In this document: positions 45,836-56,385 of the stretch, piece by piece
How positions within the stretch are numbered: position 1 is the stretch's first letter
How the letters are laid out: every line of letters begins with the position of its first letter
Assembly: GCF_000150955.2 (NCBI RefSeq)
Contig: NC_011679.1
Coordinates: forward strand, 496,001-560,000
Reading direction: 5' to 3'
Source: Phaeodactylum tricornutum CCAP 1055/1
Taxonomy: Eukaryota > Bacillariophyta > Bacillariophyceae > Surirellales > Neidiaceae
DNA: 64,000 bases
Notes under the pieces: generated by a model
Told to the model about the DNA's origin: nothing
Database searches by the model: none
Seen by the model: only the letters and a program-made list of their open reading frames with translations
Made by a program: the position numbers and the translations under genes

Positions 45836-46726
45836 CTACAGCACCTGTCGCTTTGCTGAAGTATTTTGAAATGATCGAAGTGTGTACTCGTTGTCGGCTT
45901 CCTTCTGTTCCAGCGTTCCTAGCCGGATCTGGTAAAGACGCATCTCGAAACGTGGACCAACCTCATGCAAAGCCACGTTATCGTGTGATATTTTGCTGTA
46001 CATGTGATGACGGAAGGAAATAAAATCATTTTCATTCGAAAATGTAACGACGCGTTTGGAATCTGCTCTGGGTACCGGAAACAGACACTTCAGTATATTG
46101 CCAGCTCGTTTACCCAGCTCACTATTAAAGCCATTCAGAAGAATGTGTGGGTAAGCTTCTGACATGGGAGCTGCCGGAGGATTAAGGTCATGCCGCATTA
46201 CAGCGTTACTTAGACTGAAAAATGCAGTGGGGCCTAAAGGCAAGTGACAAATCACCAGGCCATCCGGCTCACCACGAGTCTCCTGGACAATGACGACATC
46301 GCTGAACTCAGACTGGCGACAGCTTTCCATCAATTCGTCAACACGGTTGTTACCGCGATTAATTCTAGTAGAATTTGGAAAAAGAAGCTTGATTTCCTTT
46401 GCAAACTGCTTCAATCGAGATGAAGGACTGCGACTTGTAGTGACACAAATGCGGGGCTCAATTAGGCCAGCATCACCATATTCGTCATCCACATGCGTGT
46501 GGACTTCGGCTGTCTTTATGTCCTCAGAGTCAACTTCGCGCTTGAGTTTGTCATACGACGCCCGAACTTCCAGAGGTAAGGGTTTGCCAGCAGCCAATGC
46601 CTCACGGACGACGCGCTTTTGCTCATACACGACCTTTTCGCGCCCTTCTAAACTTTTACGATACAGATATTCTCGTCGTAATCGCGTTTGCCGCCGTCGA
46701 GAAGCAGCATCACTCGAAGCAGGCAT
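45836..46726 (-). CDS. IMP4: IMP4, U3 snoRNP Brix-domain protein
   Basis: A protein of 296 residues from ATG at 46726; the longer frame upstream begins at a non-ATG codon. The start (RRRQTRLRREYLYRKSLEG) is the typical IMP4 N-terminus. The Brix domain follows with RICVTTSRSPSSRLKQFAKE, FPNSTRINRGNN, SDVVIVQETRGEPDGLVICHLP and LKCLFPVPRADSKRVVTF. The C-terminus keeps HEVGPRFEMRLYQIRLGTLEQ. IMP4 works with MPP10 and IMP3 to pair U3 snoRNA with the pre-18S rRNA. Confidence 0.95.
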   Translation of the reverse strand: MPASSDAASRRRQTRLRREYLYRKSLEGREKVVYEQKRVVREALAAGKPLPLEVRASYDKLKREVDSEDIKTAEVHTHVDDEYGDAGLIEPRICVTTSRSPSSRLKQFAKEIKLLFPNSTRINRGNNRVDELMESCRQSEFSDVVIVQETRGEPDGLVICHLPLGPTAFFSLSNAVMRHDLNPPAAPMSEAYPHILLNGFNSELGKRAGNILKCLFPVPRADSKRVVTFSNENDFISFRHHMYSKISHDNVALHEVGPRFEMRLYQIRLGTLEQKEADNEYTLRSFQNTSAKRQVL

Positions 46727-47242
46727 TGTGCTGTTTCTGTGATGAAAGCAATTCACGAATTGGGCAGGCGATCAATTTTCGCCACTGTAGCGGGAAACAA
46801 AGGGCTATCAGAATTGACAAAGTAGGAAAACTGGAAAAAATTCGTTGGATGACTGTGGCGGGTCTTGCATGTGTCCGTTGGCAGAATTTTTTTCGAATCC
46901 AACTTTTTATGTTACTTTTATGCATAGGCAGGTACTGACAGTGAGTGACAATGAGAAAGCGATGTTTCCACTAACTGCAGTAAATTTACATTTCAGCACT
47001 CTTTTTCATAGCCAAATGCGAATTCATTCAGGCGGAAAAGGAAAGACGATACTGCGGCTTTTCCCTTGCCGACTAGGAAAGATAAATTTGTAGTTGGTTG
47101 GTTACTGTCCTGCTATAATTTTGTAGGTCAATTGTGGTGTTCTGGTCGTTGGGTTTATAGTAGTGTGCTCACAATATCTTTGTTTTCGTTAAAAGCGAGA
47201 ACACAGAAAAAAAACTGCGGTGGCCAAACAAAATAGAGTGCT
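46727..47242. other. Intergenic region upstream of IMP4
   Basis: About 515 bp containing the IMP4 promoter and the cytochrome-b561 gene's 3' flank. No gene or repeat of note. Confidence 0.35.
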
Positions 47243-48032
47243 TCAAATCAGCACAAGAGGTACCAGCATAAGAAGCGGAAATCCGTACATGGCAAGAATT
47301 TTTGGCTCATTGGGAATCATTTCCATCAATCCATAAAATGCCGTGAACCAGGCTATCATTAGTGTGATTCGCGAGGCCATCTTGTGGGCCAACCGAATAG
47401 TCTTATTCGTCTTGTCCACGCCGAAATCAGGGTGCAAAAAAATACTTCCAGCAAGTCCCAAACCGACCGTCGTCACCACGACAGCAGCCCCTGCCTGCGA
47501 ATGAGCAGTTTTCAGGTGTCCGTATCCGTTCATCTCCTTGTTCCGGTATATGACGTAGATACCGGCAAACGAAGTGAAAATGGAAGACCATCCCAACAAT
47601 GCATGAAGCTGCTCAAGATAAGCGACGCAGCACCGTTAGCAAACTGAAATGAATGAGATCGGCAGAAAATGTAGGACGAAAATGCTTACCTTGGTATTCG
47701 TGTAGCCGCCCAATTTTTTCGTAAGGGCTCCGATCCCAGCCAGGCCGACCATACCCGACGTCATTAGCATCGGGTGCCAGGAGAACAATCGCCATTCCCC
47801 ATTCGGCCGCGTTCCCGCGAGATATCCACCACCAATGGAAAAGGAAATAAGTGAAATCAACACTGTCCAGTATACGGCAGGCGATGGCTTACCCGGCTGC
47901 CGGAGAGTTTTATTCAAATGTTAAGGAGGGATGGAAAGTGGTTTGGTGAGGGATTTGCATAGTGACGCACAAATGCAAACTAGCTTCGACGCTGCTCACC
48001 TGGTATTTCCCCAAGCTTCCTTTCGCAACCAT
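47243..48032 (-). CDS. Cytochrome b561-domain membrane protein (CYB561D2-like), three exons
   Basis: Exons 48032-48000, 47896-47690 and 47608-47243 are joined by introns of 103 nt (GTGAGC/GGCAG) and 81 nt (GTAAGC/AGCAG), giving about 201 residues. Six hydrophobic helices are visible. Histidines that can bind two b-type haems lie in LFSWHPMLMTSG, KLHALLGWSS, LKTAHSQAG and RLAHKMASR, in the order seen in the family. Such proteins pass electrons across membranes, usually from ascorbate; CYB561D2-like forms lack the ascorbate and monodehydroascorbate sites of chromaffin b561. The first exon is short and the frame stays open further upstream without an ATG, so an extra 5' exon cannot be excluded. 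The second acceptor was set by frame and homology. Confidence 0.8.
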
Positions 48033-48782
48033 AATGCGTAAAAAAACCAAAGGCGATTGTAGAGCTGGCACTAATGCTTCACTCGCAATGATATGTTTTG
48101 CGTAGGTGGTTTGGTGGAGACGTTTCTCTTCAGTTTCCAGTCTGTTCACTTTGCTGTCGTTTGAACGATCGTGCCATGGCCTAACTGTAAGCAGGAATAT
48201 AAAAGGACTACTTCATTTCGCTGCTTGTGCTTCCTGGGCTGCTCACAGTCAGTCGTCGACTTCATAGTGAGTCGAACTGCTGAAGTCTTTTCTCTCGTAG
48301 CTTATGCCATATCCGGGAGATTTCTCACAATCAGCAAGCGCATCAGATAAAGTCACAGACGAAGAGAAGGCTCTCGAAGCTACTGCTTGGGATGTCGATC
48401 GTCCAGAGCATATTTTGTTTTGCGCTACCTCTCTAGTTTTGACCAGTTTTAAAAGCGAGATTTGCCGAAAGGTAGATGTCCACGGCTTCTCAATGTGATT
48501 ACCACACGTAAAACAAACAGGACGTTCACGGGCTCAATCTTGTAGACACTATTAGGATCAGGCTCACTCATATTTCCGAATCGATATACAAGTCGCCGAC
48601 CGTGCTTATTGATCTTCCTGACGAAAGCAGCCAATATAATATGAAAACGGGATTTCGAACGAAAACAAAAGAAAAATGTCGACTTCGACAAGAGCCTGAG
48701 TGGCCCCCATCCTCTATTTATATTGCAGTATTCTGAATGATTCCCCTTCTTCCAACCTCAATCGCGATTATTCGGGAAGAAA
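48033..48782. other. Divergent intergenic region between the cytochrome-b561 gene and the cupin gene
   Basis: About 750 bp. A 64-codon ORF (48304-48498) begins with ATG but shows no family features; it could be an upstream exon or chance. Otherwise nothing is recognised. Confidence 0.3.
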
Positions 48783-49367
48783 ATGATCTGCAATATTTTG
48801 GCTTCAACCGTTGTTTACTCATTCCTTCTAGTAGGCCGTCGCGCATTTCTGCAAACGACTGGAACCTCATTTACCTCAATGGCACTTTCGACGAAGGCTT
48901 CTGGAGATGACCGGCAGCTGAAAAAGTACTTTCAGCTTGTTGTCGACAGTGATGGTGGGACATCTATGGTTACGAGAACATTCCAAAATGTCGAGGAAAA
49001 AGGATACGCAAAAACGCCACAGCTCGTAACGCAATTGGACAACGCCTTCGGCGTACCGACTGACGTTGTCTTCACACAACTCATGGGAGAGAATCCCTGG
49101 CATCACTGCCCTGCCCCACAGTTTGTTATTTGTCTCGCTGGTGGATGGTACGTGAAAACAAACGACGGCAATACGGTCAACCTTTTGCCGGGCGACGTGC
49201 TTTTCCAGGACAATACCGAAAATCACCCGGCCGCAAAAGAGAACACGAAGAATGCGCAACACTATTCAGGCTCTCTTAATGGTGAACCTTGTGATCAAAT
49301 GATTGTCCAGCTGGATTTGAGGCACGGCCCAATTGGAGACTCCAAGAACGCCCCACAACCCATTTAA
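48783..49367 (+). CDS. Small cupin-fold protein with N-terminal signal
   Basis: A protein of 194 residues from ATG at 48783. The first 18 or so residues are hydrophobic (NILASTVVYSFLLVG) and followed by RRAFLQTTG, so the protein probably enters the secretory route. A Phe after an Ala just behind the signal is the diatom plastid-import pattern, but the fit here is loose. The body is a single cupin: WHHCPAPQFVICLAGGWYV, DGNTVNLLPGDVLFQDNT, then ENHPAA. Metal-binding His residues may be those in WHHC and ENHPA. No substrate can be named; related single-domain cupins are often described only as hypothetical. Confidence 0.65.
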   Translation: MICNILASTVVYSFLLVGRRAFLQTTGTSFTSMALSTKASGDDRQLKKYFQLVVDSDGGTSMVTRTFQNVEEKGYAKTPQLVTQLDNAFGVPTDVVFTQLMGENPWHHCPAPQFVICLAGGWYVKTNDGNTVNLLPGDVLFQDNTENHPAAKENTKNAQHYSGSLNGEPCDQMIVQLDLRHGPIGDSKNAPQPI

Positions 49368-49923
49368 AAAGAGTACTTCATGACATAAAGTATTAAAGCA
49401 CGTATGTCGTCCATAGTGGCTGCCCCAAATATGTACCGGGAGTAACTCGATGCTTTCAATCCAACTTGAATTTGCAATGGACGAAAAGTACCCTACGCCG
49501 AATCAGAAATACTCAATGACTATGCATTGGAACCCAAGTTGTCTGCAATTGAGCTGCATGGAATTTGCTTTTGTCGGTGCCGTGGATTGTCTATACCATC
49601 TTGAATCTTTGAATGAAGTGCAGGGAAGATATATGTGGAAGCCAAAGTATACGACACTTTATAGGCAGCAGACCGTTGGGTATATCACTTCGTGTCTATT
49701 AAACACGTGACGGTACCCGGATATGAGAGATGAGGAACGTTGGCTGACAGTGACATGTGAGGACCGTTGTCCGTGAATCATTGTTCATCGTAATAACATC
49801 GGACACCGGGATCATCGCCATCACTGCGCTATGATAAAGGGAGCCTCTGCTCCATGTAGTCTTGCAAGTTGAAAGTGGACCATCTACGACAAGAGTTGTC
49901 AGCATTTCTCGCAAGCTGTCGAC
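49368..49923. other. Intergenic region between the cupin and hydroxylase-like genes
   Basis: About 555 bp. An 86-codon ORF (49450-49710) starts with ATG but has no domain, and I take it as chance. It presumably holds the downstream gene's promoter. Confidence 0.3.
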
Positions 49924-51138
49924 ATGTCGACCGAGACTCAATTTCTTGATAAATGGTGGCAAGGTATTGGGTTATGGTATAACGCACAGGCCTACGAGAA
50001 AGCTATGACTTGTTGGGAAGATGCATCCAGAGAAAATGTCTGCGATGACAAAATTTCCAACCTTCTCGTTTTCTTGGCGGGGTGCTACTTGGACGCGAGA
50101 AATTTCGTTAAGGCAAGAGAGTGCTGCTTGAGGGCCCTGGAAAATCGATGGGATCGCCCTACCGCTTTCCTAGCTACAGGGGAGTATATTGCATCGTACG
50201 AGGAAGACGATACCGAGCACGAACCGTGGAAGGAAGCGCTTCGGATAGTAAAGAAAGCCATAAAAAAAGGCTCAAATATGTGGGTAAACCCCTACCAAAG
50301 ACCAGGATTCCTTTATCGTCCAATAGCACCAAAACAAAAACACATTTACGAAGAGGTTGAGCAACCGAGTTGGTGTCGGTCATTGGAGACTAATTCCAAT
50401 CAAATCTTGAATGACTTTAAGGACTTGTATAAGCATGGAAAGAGCTTGGCCGAGTGTCCAACGCATTGGCCGGCTGTTGGTTCTGGTTCACATCGAGATG
50501 GCGCTGGTCAACATGACGGGTCTGTCCTGGTTGGGGATTGGCGCGAAATAGTTTTGTTTGGTTCTGGCGGACAGCCACACCTTGCCCCGTTTACGACTCG
50601 CCTCCTCCAACAATACGCCCCTGACGCCATCGACCTGGCAAATGCTGGTGGGGGCGAGATAATTTTCAGCGTATTGGGTCCGAAGGCCCGAATCCAACCC
50701 CACTGCGCGGGGCACAATTTGAGACTGACAGCCCATTTGGGTCTCGTAATCCCTTCTCGGAACGACCGCTGTCAAATTCGCATCGCTGATGATTGGCGTG
50801 ATTGGGAGGAAGGAAAAGTATTGGTGTTTGACGATTCATTTGAGCATGAGGTACGGAATGACAGCAACCAAATTCGAGCGGTACTTTTGCTTAGGTTTTG
50901 GCATCCGTCGTTACTGACTTCAGAACGGCACTCCGCACTGGAAAGCGTTATGAAAGCAAAGCAAGAGGACGGCCTTCGGCGTTGCTGTCCACCACTACCG
51001 GTTCCCAATTGTTGGGTAGAAGATAGAGGTATGGAGCGTACAAACTGTGAAAAATGTACGAGGACAGGGCACCAATCCATACGGATTCAAAAGCCATCTG
51101 AATTTCTCTGTGTGTGTGGGTTGTCGATAAATCAATGA
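49924..51138 (+). CDS. Aspartyl/asparaginyl beta-hydroxylase-like protein with TPR N-terminus and zinc-ribbon C-terminus
   Basis: A single-exon gene of 404 residues. Residues about 15-115 form TPR-like helices (WYNAQAYEKAMTCWEDA; LLVFLAGCYLDARNFVKARECCLRAL). Residues about 200-330 match the ASPH catalytic domain: PHCAGHNLRLTAHLGLVIP, then WEEGKVLVFDDSFEHEV and FWHPSL. By alignment with human ASPH the iron ligands would be H271 and H308, with the 2-oxoglutarate-binding Arg further on. The last 40 residues hold a CEKC...CVC pair that looks like a zinc ribbon. No signal peptide or membrane anchor is present, unlike the ER enzyme of animals, so it is probably cytosolic or nuclear. The substrate is unknown. 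Family assignment is strong; the role is open. Confidence 0.83.
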   Translation: MSTETQFLDKWWQGIGLWYNAQAYEKAMTCWEDASRENVCDDKISNLLVFLAGCYLDARNFVKARECCLRALENRWDRPTAFLATGEYIASYEEDDTEHEPWKEALRIVKKAIKKGSNMWVNPYQRPGFLYRPIAPKQKHIYEEVEQPSWCRSLETNSNQILNDFKDLYKHGKSLAECPTHWPAVGSGSHRDGAGQHDGSVLVGDWREIVLFGSGGQPHLAPFTTRLLQQYAPDAIDLANAGGGEIIFSVLGPKARIQPHCAGHNLRLTAHLGLVIPSRNDRCQIRIADDWRDWEEGKVLVFDDSFEHEVRNDSNQIRAVLLLRFWHPSLLTSERHSALESVMKAKQEDGLRRCCPPLPVPNCWVEDRGMERTNCEKCTRTGHQSIRIQKPSEFLCVCGLSINQ

Positions 51139-51230
51139 CAGTTGTGCTTGATACGTTAAAAATTTAATTTCCCATGAAGTAGAAGGATGGCACAAATGAA
51201 AAATACACTTACATTAGAAACAAATCGGTT

Positions 51231-51877
51231 TTAGGCCATTATTTCAATGCACGCCATTGCAACGAGTACAACACTCATGATGCTCCAAGCAACTCGAATG
51301 TCAACGTAGTCGTCGTGCGAGACTCCCGTGTGCGCACCGTCACCACCGTGACAGCAGAAATACAGCCCACAGGGCACTTGCTTAGCAGTAAAAATTTCGT
51401 TGAATAGCCGCTGATAGATGTCTTCGTTTAGAGTCAAAGCATATTCCGGAGAATGGTTCTGGTCGTAAAAGGCATCTTCGGAATAGTACAACAATCCAGG
51501 TTCACCGGTATCGAGTGTCGGGTCCGTGACAAACTTCATGTTATCGCTAAGTTCGGTGGGAACCTTTTCATAATCATCCAGTAAAATCATGGAAGGCTTG
51601 GAGCGCAATTGCCTTGCTGACATCCACATGTTTGAAGGATTTACATTGTACAGCGAGCCTTCGCGGTGAATTCTATGTGGATCGGCCTCGTCCGAATCTG
51701 TCATGTCTTCAGTATTCCCTGCGAGGCTTGGCGAGCCATAGTCGTACTTCTCTGGAATAAGCTTGCAGCAAAGCGAAGACAACAACATGAGCAAGTTTGA
51801 CTGTGGCTTCAGATGTTACACCTTGCTTTTCGCAAAAGTAAACGTACTTTTGTTTCTTCGTCCATGGCGACATCCAT
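51231..51877 (-). CDS. Orphan tail-anchored membrane protein, two exons
   Basis: The preferred model has a 10-codon first exon (51877-51848, MDVAMDEETK), an 86-nt intron with a GTACGT donor and a T-rich tract ending in TGCAAG, and a second exon from 51761 to 51231, for 186 residues. Without the intron, the same frame starts at ATG 51788 and would give a hydrophobic start that is probably just the pyrimidine tract read through. A second possible acceptor (CCACAG, exon from 51800) would give a 47-nt intron. The soluble part is acidic. A membrane helix at the extreme C-terminus (VAWSIMSVVLVAMACIEIMA) and a Cys-rich loop before it (PCGLYFCCHGGDG) are the only notable features. I do not recognise the family. 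Confidence 0.5.
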
Positions 51878-52887
51878 CCTTCCCTGACACAAATTTTCAG
51901 AAACCAGATGCGTATGTGGGCAACAAGTCAAAAGCTAGAGTCTGTTCTATTCGCGCTTTGATTCTGTAACCGCCAAGCTGAAAGCTTGCCTCATCAAATA
52001 ATTGGACGATTTGCTCTGTGCTGTGCTCACTCGCGGAATTTATAGTCACTGTCAATAATTCCCAACGAGTACAAGAAGTTTCACCTGATCGTTCGCAAGT
52101 TTGACGCACCCTCTTGATTCTGTTGAGCTGAGACTGCTTAAGTAAAAGCGAAAAAGATGTCACAGGAAGTTCCTGGTAGTTGGTCAAATCCATTTCCATC
52201 CTCGCGCACTGTCTCTCTGACTGTGAATTCCATTGAAGGAGAGTGAATTTTGGCAAACACTATCACCTGTCTTTTTGAGAAAAGGGAAAGTGGGACTCGC
52301 AATCCTCTTGGAGGGGTCAGGTTCACATTTACATTACAAAATACCCTTTACATTAGCTATTGTCATCTTGAAATGATGATCTTATTTTCCAGAACGACGA
52401 GACTTCTTTTGTCCAATGTGATTGACATGATGAATGAATCAAATAAAGCAGTCATTGTATGTTCTGCAACAGCAAATGTTTGTAAATGCTCTGAAGCTTA
52501 TGATACTACATACTTACGGACTGCGTGCCTTGAACACATACCACGAAGAATTGAATTTTGAACAACCTCAAGAACCCGTCAATGGGAAGTGAGGCAAAAC
52601 GCGTACCAGATTGGTAGAACAAAACGGAAAATGTGAGGAAATTGCCTTTCTTAAACAAACATGACCCCCTTAGGCTGCATAAGAGCACCACGCACGATTT
52701 TCTCACTTTGTCAGAGATAGGCCCATTGTTGCAATGAAGCTGAAACACAACCTATATAATGTATGGTGAATGTCGCAGTGCCTTCACCCCGCGTTTGCGA
52801 GTGCTTCTTTGTAAAGATTCCTTTCGTGTTATCCCTGCCGACACAGGGAAGTTTGTGGAATTGGTTCCGTAACACTTTTCGGAAGAA
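51878..52887. other. Intergenic region upstream of the CLC gene and the orphan gene
   Basis: About 1 kb, divergent, with promoters for both flanking genes. A minus-strand frame (51897-52256) is open but starts at a non-ATG codon and overlaps the proposed 5' end of the orphan gene. No other feature is recognised. Confidence 0.35.
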
Positions 52888-55692
52888 ATGAAGATGACGT
52901 CACGCGGGCTATCCCCAATTAAGCCCTCCTGGATCTTGAGAGATCTTGCTGGTAAGAACGCTCAGGAATTTCGGGGTGGCGGCTTTTATCGACAAGGTGT
53001 CTCTCGGAACAGACATTCACTGTCAATCTTTTATCTGAAATCGATTCAAAACATCCGTGCCTTCACGTCAGGACAAATTGTACAGCGTTCGAAGCAAGAG
53101 ATTTCAAGACCGCTACAAACTTTCAAATCGACAATCACGATGAGTGGTCGACCTCCGCTTCCCAAACGGCAGCATAGTTATCATTTTTCCGTGAGCGCAG
53201 ATGCTCTGGGCAGCAGCAGTGGTCACGAAGGCGGTTCTGATCATCACTATCATGAGCCCAGCATTGACTCTTTGACCTACGTTGCTGATGAGTCCGATGC
53301 CTGGCGCGCGCACGAAGCTACCCAGCAGTTTCTGCACCGGGGAAAGTTCTGGAACAAGGGCAAACACGAGACGACCCAACGGTACTTTCTGATTTCGGCA
53401 ATTGGAATTACGCAGGCGACCGTGGCCTACCTTACCAATTTAAGCTCGTCCTACTTTATTAAGGTAACGTCGATGACTGGCTTACGAAGACAAGTTATGG
53501 AAAAAACGAGCTCATTCTTATTTCTGTTATTTTATAGTCGAAATATGGTCAAGTTTACGACTTGCTCGAACACGGTCATGTTGCACACGCTTTTTTTCGT
53601 TTCTTATTTATTCAAACAGCCTTTGCCGCCGTAGCCAGTATCTTCGTTTGGATTGAGCCAGTATCAGCAGGTTCCGGAATCCCGGAAGTAAAGTGCTACC
53701 TAAATGGCGTCGACTTGCCGCGGGTGGTAGACCCCAAGACGCTGATCTGCAAGGTACTCGGGGTGATTTGCTCCGTCTCAGCCGGTCTCCCGGTGGGTAA
53801 GGAAGGTCCGATGGTACACTCCGGAGCTGTCGTGGCCACGACCGTTGCAGCCGGTCGGACCCGGAACGATGTACAAAAACGCGATCTTGTGGCCTGCGGA
53901 GCTGCCGCTGGAGTGTGCACGGCGTTTTCAGCGCCCATTGGGGGCATCCTCTTTGCACTCGAAGAAGGCGCGAGCTACTGGGCACCCTCGCTCACCTGGC
54001 GAACCTTTTTTTGCAGTATGATCGCATTCACAACGCTGCTGGTTTTGAATACCATCGGAACAACCTTTGGAAAACTAGGCTTCAACCGGCTATTTTCGTT
54101 CGGAAATTTCCTGTACGAAGGGCGGGAGTCCAGCTTTGCCGTCTACGAGTTGGCCATTTTTGTGTTGATTGGGGTGTTGGGAGGTCTGATTGGCGCCATT
54201 TTCAACAACACCAACGAGAAAATCACACATTGGCGAATTAAAAATATCAACCACTCCAAGAAACGACGTTTCGTGGAAGTCTTGTTGGTTTCCATGCTTG
54301 TCTCCACCATCTCATTTCTGCTCCCGCTTTTATGGGGTCAATGCAAGGCTCTACCCCACGATCCAAACTTTTCTGAAAGCGAACAGGAACTTGTTGAAAG
54401 CCTGGTACCCTTTCGCTGCGTCGCCGGAAAAGAATACAACGAAGTGGCTTCTCTGATGTTTACTGATCCAGGAGACGCTATTCGCCTACTATTTCACATG
54501 CGCAAACATGCCTTTAGTTTCGGTGCGTTGCTGCTCTTTTTCTTGTCCTACATTTCGCTCGCCGTTCTTGTATACGGAATTGCGGTTCCGTCGGGACTCT
54601 TTGTCCCTAGTCTCCTATCGGGGGCTGCTTTTGGGCGTCTCTTTGGAAACTTGGCACTCCGGCTGTCCCCAAATCTGGCCTTTAGCAACACATATGCATT
54701 GATTGGAGCGGCAGCAGTGCTAGGCGGTATGGCACGCATGACCATTAGCTTGACTGTAATTCTTTTGGAGTGCACAGGAAATGAACAATTTGTGCTGCCT
54801 CTAATGTTGACTCTCATGACGGCACGCATTGTCGGTGGAGTCTTCAACGAAGATTTGTATCATATTCACATTCACCTCAAAAAAGGTGTCAATTTTCTGG
54901 AAGCTGAGCTTCGCTCGATCACCAGGCATCACAAGTACGTTTTGCGTCCTTCTTTACATTTACTTCTGGATTTTCGTACCAAACGTAACCTTACATGCTT
55001 GTTATATCCTAGTTTGATTGCAGGTCATGTTATGAGCCCCAAAGTCATTTTTGTGCGCCCTGTGGAAAAGGTGGGCGTTATCTATGATATTTTGAAAAGC
55101 TCCCAGCATACCAATTTCCCGGTAATCGATACGGAAGACAATGGTGTTTTGTTCGGTACGATTGGCCGGAATGCTCTGTGCGTGCTTCTGAAATACCGAG
55201 CGTTTGGGTTCCCCAAGAGCGAGTCTAGCGAAACTGGCAAAGGCATGATCCAGAACTACCTCAAGTTGGAATGCGACGACGAAAAATTCCTGCCTTTGGT
55301 ACAGTGGGAGGTCTTGGAAAAGGCGTATCCCAAGTACCCGTCCATTTCGGAAATCCGAGTGAGCCGGGAAGACCGTGAGTGCCTGGTGGATCTTCGACCG
55401 TACGCCAACGTGGCCGCCATTACGGTTCCTGAAACCGCGTCCATTTCGGTACGTACCTCACGGAAGCGGGGCAACCTCGCGCGGCCCTCTTGCTCTCACA
55501 ACGAACCGTGTACGATATTGCGATTTTTGTTTATTGTTGCAGAGAACATACCAGGTGTTCCGGAGTTTGGGAGTGCGGTTTCTGCCGGTGGTGAACCGAC
55601 ACAACCAAGTCGTCGGAACGATCACGCGGCCAGATCTGACTCCGGATGCTCTCGCCGAGAAAATGATTGGCAAGGGAAAGAAGTTACAGTAG
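52888..55692 (+). CDS. CLC-family chloride/proton exchanger with CBS pair, four exons
   Basis: Exons 52888-53463, 53538-54934, 55013-55448 and 55543-55692 are joined by introns of 74, 78 and 94 nt, giving 852 residues. Selectivity motifs are all present: GSGIPEVKCYLNG, GKEGPMVHSG with the gating Glu near residue 281, and GVFV-type PSGLFVPSLLSGAAFGR. An EEGASYW stretch gives a second Glu at the proton-glutamate place, so a Cl-/H+ antiporter, as in endosomal and vacuolar CLCs, is more likely than a channel. The C-terminus has two CBS domains (HVMSPKVIFVRPVEKVG; LGVRFLPVVNRHNQVVG). The first 84 residues are basic and Ser-rich; a second ATG (53140) starts at MSGRPPLPKRQ, so the true start is uncertain. 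The 78-nt intron has no stop and keeps frame if retained. Confidence 0.93.
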
Positions 55693-56385
55693 GGAAAATA
55701 GTGTCCTGTTTTTTGTTGTTGTGTATTTGGAGTTTCAGTTCTGGAGAAAGCAGAGGGGGTGGTAGCCTTCCAATGTTTTCCTAGTTTTTGTTCCGTTTTT
55801 GTAACTAACAGTAAATTAGCCTGTTCACATTACTGCTGTCCGTGACCGGGAGTAACGGTGCCTAACTGTAAATTCGACCGTGGGTGCTTTCTCTTGTGGA
55901 GCCCGTAGAGGCCTTGACACGTCGAGTTGCGGAGTTCGCCAGACGGGAAAGTCAGAGGGTTGGCTTTTGGCATTCGTGACCCAGATTGGATTGTGATGTG
56001 GGGTTTCCATTAAAACCACGGGAAGGCTTCCTACGTTGTCTCAGTGTCCGTGGGAAAACCATCCTATATTGCCACGGGCATATATGTGGACCGGGACTCG
56101 GGAATCGCTCTGGCGGCAAAATAAGACGGGCTTACATTATATTCCCATATTGCTTGATCCCGACTTAAGTTTCTCTTTTCATCTGAGAACCAATTAGTAC
56201 ATTAATTTTGCTAAGTTGTCAGCCATGCGAGATCGAGGTTGATAAGGAAGGACTTCTCACAGTCACGAGACGTTTTCTTACATATGCATATGCGACCGTC
56301 ACCCAAGGCAAATCGGTGCGTCTCCAATTCCCGTTCGACCTCTCCCCAAACCGCACACGCCCATCCGCTCGCATTGCTGACTAAC
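55693..56385. other. Intergenic region before sulfotransferase-like gene A
   Basis: About 690 bp with the CLC 3' flank and the promoter of gene A. The gene A frame is open through the last 145 bases, so part may be coding if an upstream ATG (56284) is used. Nothing else is seen. Confidence 0.35.

Noticed and set aside
48304-48498. 64-codon ORF starting with ATG, with a donor-like GTAGAT near its end
   Set aside because: No matching downstream exon or homology could be found; kept only as a note in the spacer entry.
49450-49710. 86-codon ORF between cupin and hydroxylase-like genes
   Set aside because: No domain or codon bias; likely chance.
52895-52902. TGACGTCA palindrome (CRE-like site)
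   Set aside because: It lies in the first codons of the CLC gene. A second copy at 63113-63120 lies inside TBCD, so both are probably chance.
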